Position numbers and translations under genes: made by a program. A stretch of DNA of 5,044 bases from Candidatus Micrarchaeia archaeon (GTDB lineage Archaea > Micrarchaeota > Micrarchaeia > Anstonellales > JAHKLY01), in contig JBAZFO010000058.1 in NCBI GenBank assembly GCA_041653315.1, forward strand, positions 1 through 5,044, in the 5' to 3' direction. Under the pieces are notes generated by a model, which searched no databases, had not been told where the DNA came from, and saw only the letters and a program-made list of their open reading frames with translations. Positions 1 through 4,887 of the stretch are shown piece after piece. Within the stretch, counting starts at the first letter, position 1. Each line of letters starts with the position of its first letter.

Positions 1-151
1 TTCTTCCTTTATTTGCTTCTGCAATTAAGTTATGTGCAGTATACCAATCTGCATTTTCTGAAAGACAAATAAGTTTTACTTCTCTGCCTAATTCAGGCAT
101 TTCTATTATAGTTTTATTTTTTATTTCTGGAACTAAACGAATTTGTTTCAT
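1..151 (-). CDS. Unrecognised protein, N-terminal 50 residues (runs off the window)
   Basis: The ATG at 151-149 opens a reading frame that stays open to the window edge. The protein begins MKQIRLVPEIKNKTIIEM and continues through a stretch containing CLSENADWYTAHNLIAEA. I do not recognise a family in these 50 residues. There is no signal peptide or membrane segment, and the composition looks like a soluble cytoplasmic protein. The start is well supported: a GGTGAT Shine-Dalgarno (157-162) lies five bases upstream, and a good archaeal promoter (195-212) predicts a leader of about 20-25 nt. The gene therefore starts its own transcript just downstream of the ftsY operon. Three AUA codons fall in the first 16. 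Sure that it is a gene; function unknown. Confidence 0.8.
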   Translation of the reverse strand, partial: MKQIRLVPEIKNKTIIEMPELGREVKLICLSENADWYTAHNLIAEANKGR

Positions 152-194
152 AATAAATCACCTTTTAGTTTGTGTTAAATAGTATGTTTGTTTG

Positions 195-212
195 GATTTA
201 TAAAGGTTTCGG
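195..212 (-). promoter_or_regulatory. BRE/TATA promoter of the gene at 151
   Basis: Read on the minus strand this is CCGAAACC followed by TTTATAAAT, a close match to the archaeal BRE plus TATA box. Transcription would be expected about 25 bases downstream, near 175, leaving a short leader that contains the GGTGAT ribosome site. It is the best promoter match in the window. It separates this gene from the ftsY operon, which ends at 238. Confidence 0.75.
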
Positions 213-237
213 GTAATGAAGATTTTTGTTAATAATT

Positions 238-1620
238 TTATCCGACTATTTCTTCTGCTATTAAATCTGGTTGAAAGACAATAAGATCTTCATAAGACTG
301 GCCAACACCAATATAAACAACTGGAATGTTTGTTGCGCGCGGGATGGAAATTGCATTTCCTCCTTTTGCATCGCAGTCTAATTTTGTTAATATAACACCG
401 TCTATTTTAACAGCTTCATTAAATTCTTTTATTTGGTCAATAACAGAATGACCTGCTATACTTTCACCAATATAAATAGTCAAATCTGGCTTTATTATTC
501 TTCCGATTTTGCGCAATTCATCTATTAAATTCTTATTTGTTTCTTGTCTTCCAGCAGAATCAATAAGAACTGCATCTAAATTATGTGATTTTGCATGATT
601 AACAGCATCATAAGCAATTGAAGCAGGATCAGCACCATACTGGCCTTTAATAACTTTTTTACCTAATCTTTCACCATGAATACCTAATTGTTCAATGGCG
701 GCTGCTCTAAATGTATCTGATGCAGACAACACACATGAAAGATTATTATTTTCAAGTAATTTTGAAACTTTTGCAATTGTTGTTGTTTTTCCTGCCCCAT
801 TTGGACCAATAAATAAAACTTTAAACGGTTTAGGAGAAGATTTAATCTTATCAACTAAATCAAATTTATTTTCATGATTCATTATTAAAATTAAAGCATG
901 TTTTATGGCATTTTTTATTTCATCTTCAATATTATCTTTATTTATTTCTTTATCAACTAATAAATTTCTTATTTCTTCTTTTAACGCACCAGCAACATCT
1001 AAATTGACATCACTTTCTAATAAAGATAATTCCAAATCATCTAATAAAGAATTAATATCTTTTTCTTTTATTTTAATTTTATTTGAAATTAAACCTCTTA
1101 ATCTGCTTTCTAAACTTAGTTTTATTTTTTTATCTTGTTTGGGTTTTATTTCTTGTGTTTTTATCTCTTCTTTTAAATCTATTTCTTTAATTCTTTCTTC
1201 TTGTTTACCTTCTGGTTTTCGTATTATCTCTTTAGGTTTTTCAATTATTTGCTCTGGTTCTTTTATTATCTCTTTAGGTTTTTCTTTTATTATCTTCTTT
1301 GGTTCTTTTAATATTTTTATTTCTGGTTTTTCTTCTTTTGCTTCTTCTTCTTTTGGCTTTTGTTCTATTTCTTCTCTTTTTTCTTCTAATTCTTCTTTAA
1401 TCTCTAATTTTTCTTTCTGCTCTTCTATTATTTCCTTTTTTTCTTCTTTTGGTTTTTCTACTTGTTTAATTTCTGGTTTTTGTATTTCTTGTTTATATTC
1501 TTCTTTAGTTTTTTCTTCTATTTTTAATTGAACTGGCTCTTCAATTTCTGCTTTTTCTTCTTCTTTTTTAGTAAATTTCTTAACAAAACCACTAAGTTTA
1601 TCTTTAAGAAGACCAAACAT
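238..1620 (-). CDS. ftsY: FtsY, SRP receptor GTPase
   Basis: FtsY (460 residues) docks the ribosome-nascent chain-SRP complex at the membrane and hydrolyses GTP together with SRP54. The NG domain covers about residues 165-460: the N four-helix bundle, then the P-loop GPNGAGKTTT (272-281), DTFRAAA (302-308), DSAGR (354-358; usually DTAGR), TKLD (412-415) and a C-terminal IGVGQSYEDL. Residues 1-19 (MFGLLKDKLSGFVKKFTKK) could form an amphipathic membrane-binding helix. Residues about 20-165 are a long lysine/glutamate linker with repeated KPKEII/KEPEQII units, an acidic/basic A domain longer than many archaeal versions. The ATG directly abuts the prefoldin stop (TAAATG) and is served by a GGTGA site at 1628-1632 inside the prefoldin coding end. 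It is the last gene of the operon. No T-rich terminator is visible on the coding strand after the stop. Confidence 0.97.
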   Translation of the reverse strand: MFGLLKDKLSGFVKKFTKKEEEKAEIEEPVQLKIEEKTKEEYKQEIQKPEIKQVEKPKEEKKEIIEEQKEKLEIKEELEEKREEIEQKPKEEEAKEEKPEIKILKEPKKIIKEKPKEIIKEPEQIIEKPKEIIRKPEGKQEERIKEIDLKEEIKTQEIKPKQDKKIKLSLESRLRGLISNKIKIKEKDINSLLDDLELSLLESDVNLDVAGALKEEIRNLLVDKEINKDNIEDEIKNAIKHALILIMNHENKFDLVDKIKSSPKPFKVLFIGPNGAGKTTTIAKVSKLLENNNLSCVLSASDTFRAAAIEQLGIHGERLGKKVIKGQYGADPASIAYDAVNHAKSHNLDAVLIDSAGRQETNKNLIDELRKIGRIIKPDLTIYIGESIAGHSVIDQIKEFNEAVKIDGVILTKLDCDAKGGNAISIPRATNIPVVYIGVGQSYEDLIVFQPDLIAEEIVG

Positions 1621-2022
1621 TTATTCTTCACCAGTTAATTCATTTGCTTTTGTACTTAATGCTTGTAGTTTAGTAACAAGATCTTGAAATTCTTTTCCTC
1701 TTTTTTCTATTTCTTTAATATAAATTTCTATGTCCTCATTTATTTTTTCCAAAACTGCTTTTGAATCTTGATCTGAAAATAAACCATTAGCAAAACTAGA
1801 GATAACTGTATTTGATTCTTTTATTTCTACTTTTGCAAAAACTCCTGCACCTAAAGGTAATAATGCAGATTTTCCTTTTTCAAGATTTGAAATTGCTTCT
1901 TTTGCCATCATTAAATCTTGCAAAACACCTTCCATTTGTTGAATATTACTCTGCATTTGTTTAGCTTGATACTCATACATTTGCATTTCATAACTTAATT
2001 TATGTAATTCTTCATCTGACAT
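1621..2022 (-). CDS. pfdA: Prefoldin subunit alpha
   Basis: A 133-residue alpha-class prefoldin subunit. In the family, two alpha and four beta subunits form a jellyfish-shaped hexamer whose coiled-coil tentacles capture unfolded chains and pass them to the thermosome. The pattern fits: an N-terminal coiled coil (about 1-50, rich in Q, M, E), the characteristic segment LLPLGAGVFAKVEI (about 55-68) that opens the beta-hairpin region, then a C-terminal coiled coil (about 88-130). The ATG at 2022 follows the LX stop by two bases. A GGTG ribosome site (2028-2031) lies in the last codons of LX. Its place between LX and ftsY is a gene order seen in many archaea (established knowledge). Confidence 0.92.
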   Translation of the reverse strand: MSDEELHKLSYEMQMYEYQAKQMQSNIQQMEGVLQDLMMAKEAISNLEKGKSALLPLGAGVFAKVEIKESNTVISSFANGLFSDQDSKAVLEKINEDIEIYIKEIEKRGKEFQDLVTKLQALSTKANELTGEE

Positions 2023-2024
2023 AT

Positions 2025-2201
2025 TTACACCTTTTCAATTTTTTCTATTTTAATTTGTGTTCTTTGTAATTTTTCATGTTTTGCACCAAAAAATTTGAAA
2101 ACTTTTTCTTTAGCATCAAAATCTCCTTTTGCTTCTACTTCTTTTTTAAAAGTTCTTACTTCTCTACCTAACTTTATTTTTCCAGATATGATATATTTCA
2201 T
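2025..2201 (-). CDS. rpl18a: Ribosomal protein L18Ae (LX), 58 residues
   Basis: A short gene in the gap between eif6 and prefoldin alpha. The protein starts MKYIISGKIKLGREVRTFKK and ends with QRTQIKIEKIEKV. It matches the archaeal LX (L18Ae/L20Ae) family in size (the half-length form usual in archaea), in its beta-strand start followed by a G-R-E-V-R-x-F-x-K-E segment, and in the downstream A-K-E-K-V-F-x-F-F-G-A-K-H helix and turn. A full GAGGTGAT ribosome site (2207-2214) lies five bases upstream of the ATG and overlaps the eif6 stop. LX is a component of the 50S subunit. Its position between aIF6 and prefoldin agrees with the conserved archaeal cluster. Confidence 0.9.
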   Translation of the reverse strand: MKYIISGKIKLGREVRTFKKEVEAKGDFDAKEKVFKFFGAKHEKLQRTQIKIEKIEKV

Positions 2202-2212
2202 ATAAAATCACC

Positions 2213-2878
2213 TCATATTAATTCTAATCCTTCTTGAATTCTTTGTAATTCAAATCCTGTTGTAATATCTCCAACTACACAACCTTTTGAATTTGCAACA
2301 ATAGATATTCCAACAAAATATGAGCCCGTATTTGCAGTACTATTTAGTCCCCTTACTTTAAATATTTTTTCTAATTGGCTCATTTTTTCATCGCTAATAT
2401 CATTGTATATAACAAAGCCTTTATTTGTTACTGAACAAAGACTGCCTACAGTTTCATAATTTTTAATATGCATGGGAACTAAATCAACACCCAAACATTC
2501 ACTAATTTTATTTATTTCTTCTTTAGGAATATTATTATTCAATATCCCCCCATTATCGTTTGCTGCAATATTGTTTCCACAAGCATTATATTTATCTTCC
2601 ATTACATAAATGTCTAATTTTAATTTCTTTAATTCTTCTAATTCACTATCAAAAATTAAAGATGGAACAACAATCCCTTTTGAATTCATTACAGCATATA
2701 TGCCTAATAAATCAGAACCGCCAATAGATGCTTTTATAACTTCAACATCTAATGTATCTCTAATCAATTTGATTAAATCATCAGGCATATGTTTTGCAAC
2801 TAAACAAATTTTTTCATTTGCTATTGCATAAACACCTATATATGGATTTCCAAATACACTTGCTTTTGCACTTTTCAT
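2213..2878 (-). CDS. eif6: Translation initiation factor aIF6 (ribosome anti-association factor)
   Basis: aIF6 binds the 50S subunit and keeps it from joining the 30S prematurely. Its 221 residues are the usual length, and the five-fold pentein repeat of the family is visible: around 10-27 (GNPYIGVYAIANEK), 53-72 (GGSDLLGIYAVMNSKGIVVP), 100-114 (CGNNIAANDNGGILN), 142-159 (ETVGSLCSVTNKGFVIYN) and 183-203 (ending NSKGCVVGD). The C-terminal TTGFELQRIQEGLELI is typical. The ATG at 2878 lies 6 nt after the L31e stop. Unlike its neighbours it lacks a clear GGTGA site (only GTAGAT nearby), so translation may be coupled to L31e. It is a cytosolic factor that fits among large-subunit genes. Confidence 0.95.
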   Translation of the reverse strand: MKSAKASVFGNPYIGVYAIANEKICLVAKHMPDDLIKLIRDTLDVEVIKASIGGSDLLGIYAVMNSKGIVVPSLIFDSELEELKKLKLDIYVMEDKYNACGNNIAANDNGGILNNNIPKEEINKISECLGVDLVPMHIKNYETVGSLCSVTNKGFVIYNDISDEKMSQLEKIFKVRGLNSTANTGSYFVGISIVANSKGCVVGDITTGFELQRIQEGLELI

Positions 2879-2884
2879 TTTAAT

Positions 2885-3325
2885 CTACTTTTTTAAATCT
2901 TTTATTAATTCTTTTTTTGGCTCTGCTGACCTTATTTGTTGTTTTTGAATTTCTTTTTTAATTTCTTTTTCCTTTTCTTCAGATTCAATTTCTGCTTCTG
3001 ACTTTTCTTCTTTAGGTTTCTCTTCTTTTGGTTTTTCTTGTTTTTTCTCTTGTTTTTTAATTATTTTTTCATCAATTAATCTTGCTACTGCTTTATCCCC
3101 TTCTTTAGTTACTTTTATTTTTATTCTTCTTGGGGGTTTTTGTATTCCTCTTTGCCATATTGCAGAATTAACAGCTTCACTTACTGACACATGTTCAACT
3201 GTAACTTTCATATGTTTAGCTAAAAAATTCTTAACAATTGTAATTGCTTTTGAAGCTCTTTTTGTTCTGGGAAAATCAAAAGCTTTTCTTAAAGGGATTG
3301 TATAAATTCTTTCTATATCTGCCAT
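2885..3325 (-). CDS. rpl31e: Ribosomal protein L31e with charged C-terminal tail
   Basis: L31e lies on the 50S surface around the polypeptide exit. Residues 1 to about 87 are the family domain: it starts MADIERIYTIPLRKAF and includes TKRASKAI, VTVEHVSVSEAVNSAIW and PPRRIKIKVTKEGD. Residues about 88-146 are an extra lysine/glutamate tail with KPKEEKPKEEK repeats, not part of the usual protein of about 85-95 residues. I chose the ATG at 3325 rather than the in-frame GTG at 3334. The GTG lies inside the ribosome site GGTGA, the ATG is five bases after that site, and MADIERIY is the typical family start. The gap to the L39e stop is 5 nt. The tail may be disordered; its role is unknown. Confidence 0.94.
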   Translation of the reverse strand: MADIERIYTIPLRKAFDFPRTKRASKAITIVKNFLAKHMKVTVEHVSVSEAVNSAIWQRGIQKPPRRIKIKVTKEGDKAVARLIDEKIIKKQEKKQEKPKEEKPKEEKSEAEIESEEKEKEIKKEIQKQQIRSAEPKKELIKDLKK

Positions 3326-3330
3326 ATTAC

Positions 3331-3337
3331 TCACCTT
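3331..3337 (-). promoter_or_regulatory. Shine-Dalgarno AAGGTGA that sets the L31e start
   Basis: On the minus strand this reads AAGGTGA, complementary to the archaeal 16S rRNA 3' end. Its TGA is also the L39e stop codon, and its GTG is the false upstream start of L31e. The five-base spacing to the ATG at 3325 supports that start. Confidence 0.8.
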
Positions 3338-3549
3338 CTTTTATTTTTGCCTCTTCTTACTTTAGGTTCTGTTTGTTTTTCATTTAAAGTTGAACCTACT
3401 TTAAGGCTATTTCTTCTCCAATGTCTTCTTTCTCTATTTTGAATTACTTTTCTATTAGTTTTGGCAACTACCCAAACAGGCATTCTTCTATTTTGTTTTT
3501 TTGCTTTTACAAGAATGTCCTTTTCTTCTTTATCTTTAACACTACCCAT
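3331..3549 (-). CDS. rpl39e: Ribosomal protein L39e with C-terminal extension
   Basis: L39e is a tiny basic protein that lines the 50S exit tunnel. The family core is plain at residues about 14-50: AKKQNRRMPVWVVAKTNRK then RRHWRRNSLK. Standard L39e is about 50 residues and ends just after this motif. Here about 22 residues follow (VGSTLNEKQTEPKVRRGKNK, then RR), giving 72 in total, and the N-terminus is acidic (MGSVKDKEEKD). I chose the ATG at 3549 over the in-frame GTG at 3558, because that GTG is part of the AGGTGAT ribosome site five bases upstream. It sits between the PDCD5-family gene and L31e, each gap 5 nt. Confidence 0.92.
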   Translation of the reverse strand: MGSVKDKEEKDILVKAKKQNRRMPVWVVAKTNRKVIQNRERRHWRRNSLKVGSTLNEKQTEPKVRRGKNKRR

Positions 3550-3553
3550 AAAA

Positions 3554-3560
3554 ATCACCT
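3554..3560 (-). promoter_or_regulatory. Shine-Dalgarno AGGTGAT that sets the L39e start
   Basis: AGGTGAT on the minus strand, five bases before the ATG at 3549. It shares its TGA with the stop codon of the PDCD5-family gene, the same arrangement as at the L39e/L31e junction. The in-frame GTG inside it should not be taken as the start. Confidence 0.8.
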
Positions 3561-3818
3561 TTTTACTTCAAATTTTGGTTCATAATTATTTTGGAAAGAT
3601 TGTAATATTTTCATCAGTTCTTCATCATTTAATTGTTTTCCATTCAATTGTTTTGAATACTGCAATAATAATGCAACAACTGAAAAATATTTTTTTTCAT
3701 TGCTAATTCTTACATTCATAAGCCTTTCATATGCTTTTGGTTCTAATATTTTACTCATTTCCATTTTTATTAGCTGTTCTTTCTTAACCTTTTCCAATAA
3801 ATCATTATGATCTTCCAT
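3555..3818 (-). CDS. PDCD5-family DNA-binding protein, short form
   Basis: An 87-residue member of the archaeal family related to human PDCD5/TFAR19, described as DNA-binding and sometimes nucleosome- or chaperonin-associated; its cellular role in archaea is poorly known. The diagnostic region is SKILEPKAYERLMNVRISNE (about 22-41), equivalent to the ILTPEARERL motif. It is followed by a helical core and the D-E-E-L-M-K-I-L helix (about 65-72) before a basic end (KFEVKR). Typical archaeal homologues are about 110 residues. This one lacks much of the flexible glutamine-rich N-terminal helix and the usual long basic tail. Its ATG overlaps the S19e stop by one base (TAATG), with GAGG in the last S19e codons as ribosome site, so translation is likely coupled. 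Confidence 0.85.
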   Translation of the reverse strand: MEDHNDLLEKVKKEQLIKMEMSKILEPKAYERLMNVRISNEKKYFSVVALLLQYSKQLNGKQLNDEELMKILQSFQNNYEPKFEVKR

Positions 3819-4234
3819 TATTGTCCCTCTGCAACTTGTTTTGCAATATTATCTAGGAATTTCTTTCCTTTACCTGTTATAACTCTGCCTACTTTCTCTT
3901 TTTTGATAAATCCTTGTTTTTCTAATTCTTGTAATCCTCTTCTTATTATTGATCCGCTTGAATCTCTATGTTTTGAAGGTTTTCTACCCCTATTCTTTTT
4001 TCCACCATAATGGGTTCTTAATCTATTTACCCCAATTTTTGGATTAGTATATGCTTGTCTTAACAAAGAGGCAAGTCTAATAAACCAAAAATTCTGTTGT
4101 TCTGGTCTTCTTTCTGCATGAGAGCCTGATTTAACATAATTAATGAAATCTGGCTTTTCTATGCCCATTTTTTCTAATTCTTCTGCTGCTTTATCTATAA
4201 GCTTTCCTGGTTGAACATCAAATACTGTTACCAT
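3818..4234 (-). CDS. rps19e: Ribosomal protein S19e
   Basis: S19e is a 30S protein found in archaea and eukaryotes, in the head of the small subunit. Its 138 residues are close to the family length of about 150. Key segments are the start MVTVFDVQPGKLIDKAAEEL, the E-R-R-P-E-Q-Q-N-F-W-F-I-R-L-A-S-L-L-R block (41-59), the basic loop around RLRTHYGGKKNRGRKPSKHR (71-90), and the winged-helix end with SGSIIRRGLQELEKQGFI (93-110) and GRVITGKGKKFLD (116-128). The ATG has an excellent GAGGTGA site (4239-4245) four bases upstream. It is the first gene of the operon, preceded by a 137-nt non-coding leader with a candidate promoter. Confidence 0.96.
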   Translation of the reverse strand: MVTVFDVQPGKLIDKAAEELEKMGIEKPDFINYVKSGSHAERRPEQQNFWFIRLASLLRQAYTNPKIGVNRLRTHYGGKKNRGRKPSKHRDSSGSIIRRGLQELEKQGFIKKEKVGRVITGKGKKFLDNIAKQVAEGQ

Positions 4235-4371
4235 TGCTTCACCTCATTTTTATTATTCCTTAAGAAACTCAAAATCAGCTGGAAACAATCAACTGGAATT
4301 CTAAACAAAAATGATCATCTTCTAATCACTAATGTTGCCTGGAATATCATATTTCTTATAAGTAAGTATAT
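4235..4371 (-). promoter_or_regulatory. Non-coding leader of the rps19e operon
   Basis: This 137-nt gap is by far the longest inside the minus-strand gene set. With the promoter at 4367-4385, transcription would start near 4348 and give a leader of about 110 nt; with the alternative CTTATAAG box (4355-4362) it would start nearer 4334. The leader carries three CTGGAA/TTCCAG words, two of them inside a tandem 14-nt repeat (4271-4298), and the GAGGTGA ribosome site at 4239-4245. I see no convincing gene in it. A long leader ahead of a ribosomal protein operon could be a place for autogenous control, but no binding site can be demonstrated from sequence alone. Confidence 0.55.
4271..4298 (-). repeat. 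Tandem 14-nt repeat in the rps19e leader
   Basis: Two adjacent units on the minus strand, TTCCAGTTGATTGT (4298-4285) and TTCCAGCTGATTTT (4284-4271), agree at 12 of 14 positions with no gap. A third TTCCAG lies upstream at 4344-4339. It could be a protein or RNA binding site, or simple local duplication. Confidence 0.6.
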
Positions 4372-4385
4372 TTAAAGCTTTCTTT
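4367..4385 (-). promoter_or_regulatory. Candidate BRE/TATA promoter for the rps19e operon
   Basis: The minus strand reads GAAAG then CTTTAAATATA, overlapping the last codons of rnp4. It resembles the stronger promoter at 195-212 and the ffh promoter in having GAAA followed by an A/T box. A second TATA-like word, CTTATAAG, lies at 4355-4362 with a weaker BRE. Either would give a leader of roughly 100 nt. Confidence 0.5.
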
Positions 4386-4653
4386 CATGTTTGCAAATTT
4401 TACAAATATAGATATCTGGCTGGTCTTTTGCGCTTTTTTTAATTTCTAAGGTTTTTCCTTTTACCCACAAAGTATGGCATTTCTTACAATATTTATTTTT
4501 TTGCTCTTTTGTTAAGCGCAAATTAACTTTTGTTCTTATTTTATCAACTAATTCTAAATATCTTTTTGACCTTTCTGGATGTTTATCAAACTCCTCTTGC
4601 GCTAATTTAAATAGAATTTCAATCCTTTCCTGCGCTATTTTTTGTTTTTCCAT
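4372..4653 (-). CDS. rnp4: RNase P protein component 4 (Rpp21/Rpr2 family)
   Basis: Rnp4 (human Rpp21) is a protein subunit of archaeal RNase P, the ribonucleoprotein that removes tRNA 5' leaders. The 93 residues fit the family. There are two N-terminal helices with KIAQERIEILFKLAQEEF (about 5-22) and SKRYLELVDKIRTKVNLRL (29-47), then a zinc ribbon with CKKC (Cys56, Cys59) and CKIC (Cys84, Cys87). The frame is open 38 codons further upstream, but that part is the 3' half of the tRNA gene and its intron. The ATG at 4653 begins the conserved protein and has a GTGAT ribosome site (4660-4664). The tRNA ends 15 nt upstream, so the two are probably cotranscribed, although a run of five Ts (4663-4667) could act as a weak stop. 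Confidence 0.92.
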   Translation of the reverse strand: MEKQKIAQERIEILFKLAQEEFDKHPERSKRYLELVDKIRTKVNLRLTKEQKNKYCKKCHTLWVKGKTLEIKKSAKDQPDIYICKICKHERKL

Positions 4654-4682
4654 ATTTATCACAAAAAGTGGGCCAGGCCGGA

Positions 4683-4750
4683 TTCTCATTCCTTTATTTC
4701 TTTCTTTTTGGTTGAGCTTTTGCTTTCTTTTTAAAGAAAGAAAAAGGTCA
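4683..4750 (-). other. tRNA intron 3, T loop 59/60 (68 nt)
   Basis: The pre-tRNA shows a full bulge-helix-bulge. The outer helix is the T stem GCCGG/CCGGC. The central 4-bp helix is UUCA (4756-4753) with UGAG (4688-4685), containing one G-U pair, flanked by bulges AAU and AAU. The inner helix is CCTTT/AAAGG. Cutting each bulge after its second base restores the T loop TTCAAAT exactly. The intron also contains a CTTTCTT/AAGAAAG hairpin (4740-4723). Translated in frame, it makes a false N-terminal extension of Rnp4. Confidence 0.88.
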
Positions 4751-4772
4751 TTTGAACCGGCGGCCACCGGTT

Positions 4773-4825
4773 AGCTTCGAGCTATATAATGTCCACATAA
4801 TTAAATGTGCAAACATTATAGGTCA
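4773..4825 (-). other. tRNA intron 2, anticodon loop 37/38 (53 nt)
   Basis: This occupies the canonical archaeal intron site after A37. The anticodon stem CCGGT/ACCGG is the outer helix. The loop bases CUU pair with AAG at 4777-4775 (the fourth pair is A-G), and the 3-nt bulge CTA ends at A38. The intron folds on TATAATGT (4820-4813) with ACATTATA (4792-4785), plus an inner CACAT/ATGTG. Confidence 0.85.
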
Positions 4826-4847
4826 TATAAGACCGGCGCTCCAACCA

Positions 4848-4887
4848 TTTTAGGTCTTGTTTGAAATAATATTTTCAATCCAAAGCT
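4848..4887 (-). other. tRNA intron 1, D loop (about 40 nt)
   Basis: This lies between A14-G15-U16-C17 and U-G18-G19 of the tRNA. TTAG of the 5' exon (4893-4890) pairs with CTAA (4853-4850), flanked by 3-nt bulges TCA and AAT, giving cuts at about 4888/4887 and 4848/4847. Inside, GCTT pairs with AAG/C, and TTGAAA (4878-4873) pairs with TTTCAA (4866-4861). The outer exon helix is weak, so this is a relaxed bulge-helix-bulge and the ends are good to about one base. Confidence 0.7.

Noticed and set aside
213..237. Transcription terminator after ftsY
   Set aside because: The coding strand is A-rich rather than T-rich here and no hairpin is seen.
905..1531. Plus-strand frame of 208 codons, rich in Ser and Phe
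   Set aside because: It is the antisense of the Lys/Glu-rich FtsY linker; the low-complexity composition keeps the frame open.
4280..4334. Possible C/D box sRNA in the rps19e leader (GTGATTA ... CTGA, 55 nt apart)
   Set aside because: The C box has one mismatch, no good D' and C' pair is present, and the closing stem is poor.
4315..4350. An 11-codon leader peptide (MIFQATLVIRR) upstream of rps19e
   Set aside because: It has no ribosome site, and its ATG lies at or before the predicted transcription start.
4654..4767. N-terminal extension of Rnp4 (38 extra residues starting near 4767)
   Set aside because: The extension is the tRNA variable loop, T arm, third intron and acceptor read as protein. 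The family start and a ribosome site are at 4653.
4826..4831. tRNA-Met or tRNA-Ile2 with CAU anticodon
   Set aside because: Position 34 is T, giving UAU. A CAU anticodon cannot be formed by shifting the intron while keeping the anticodon stem paired.
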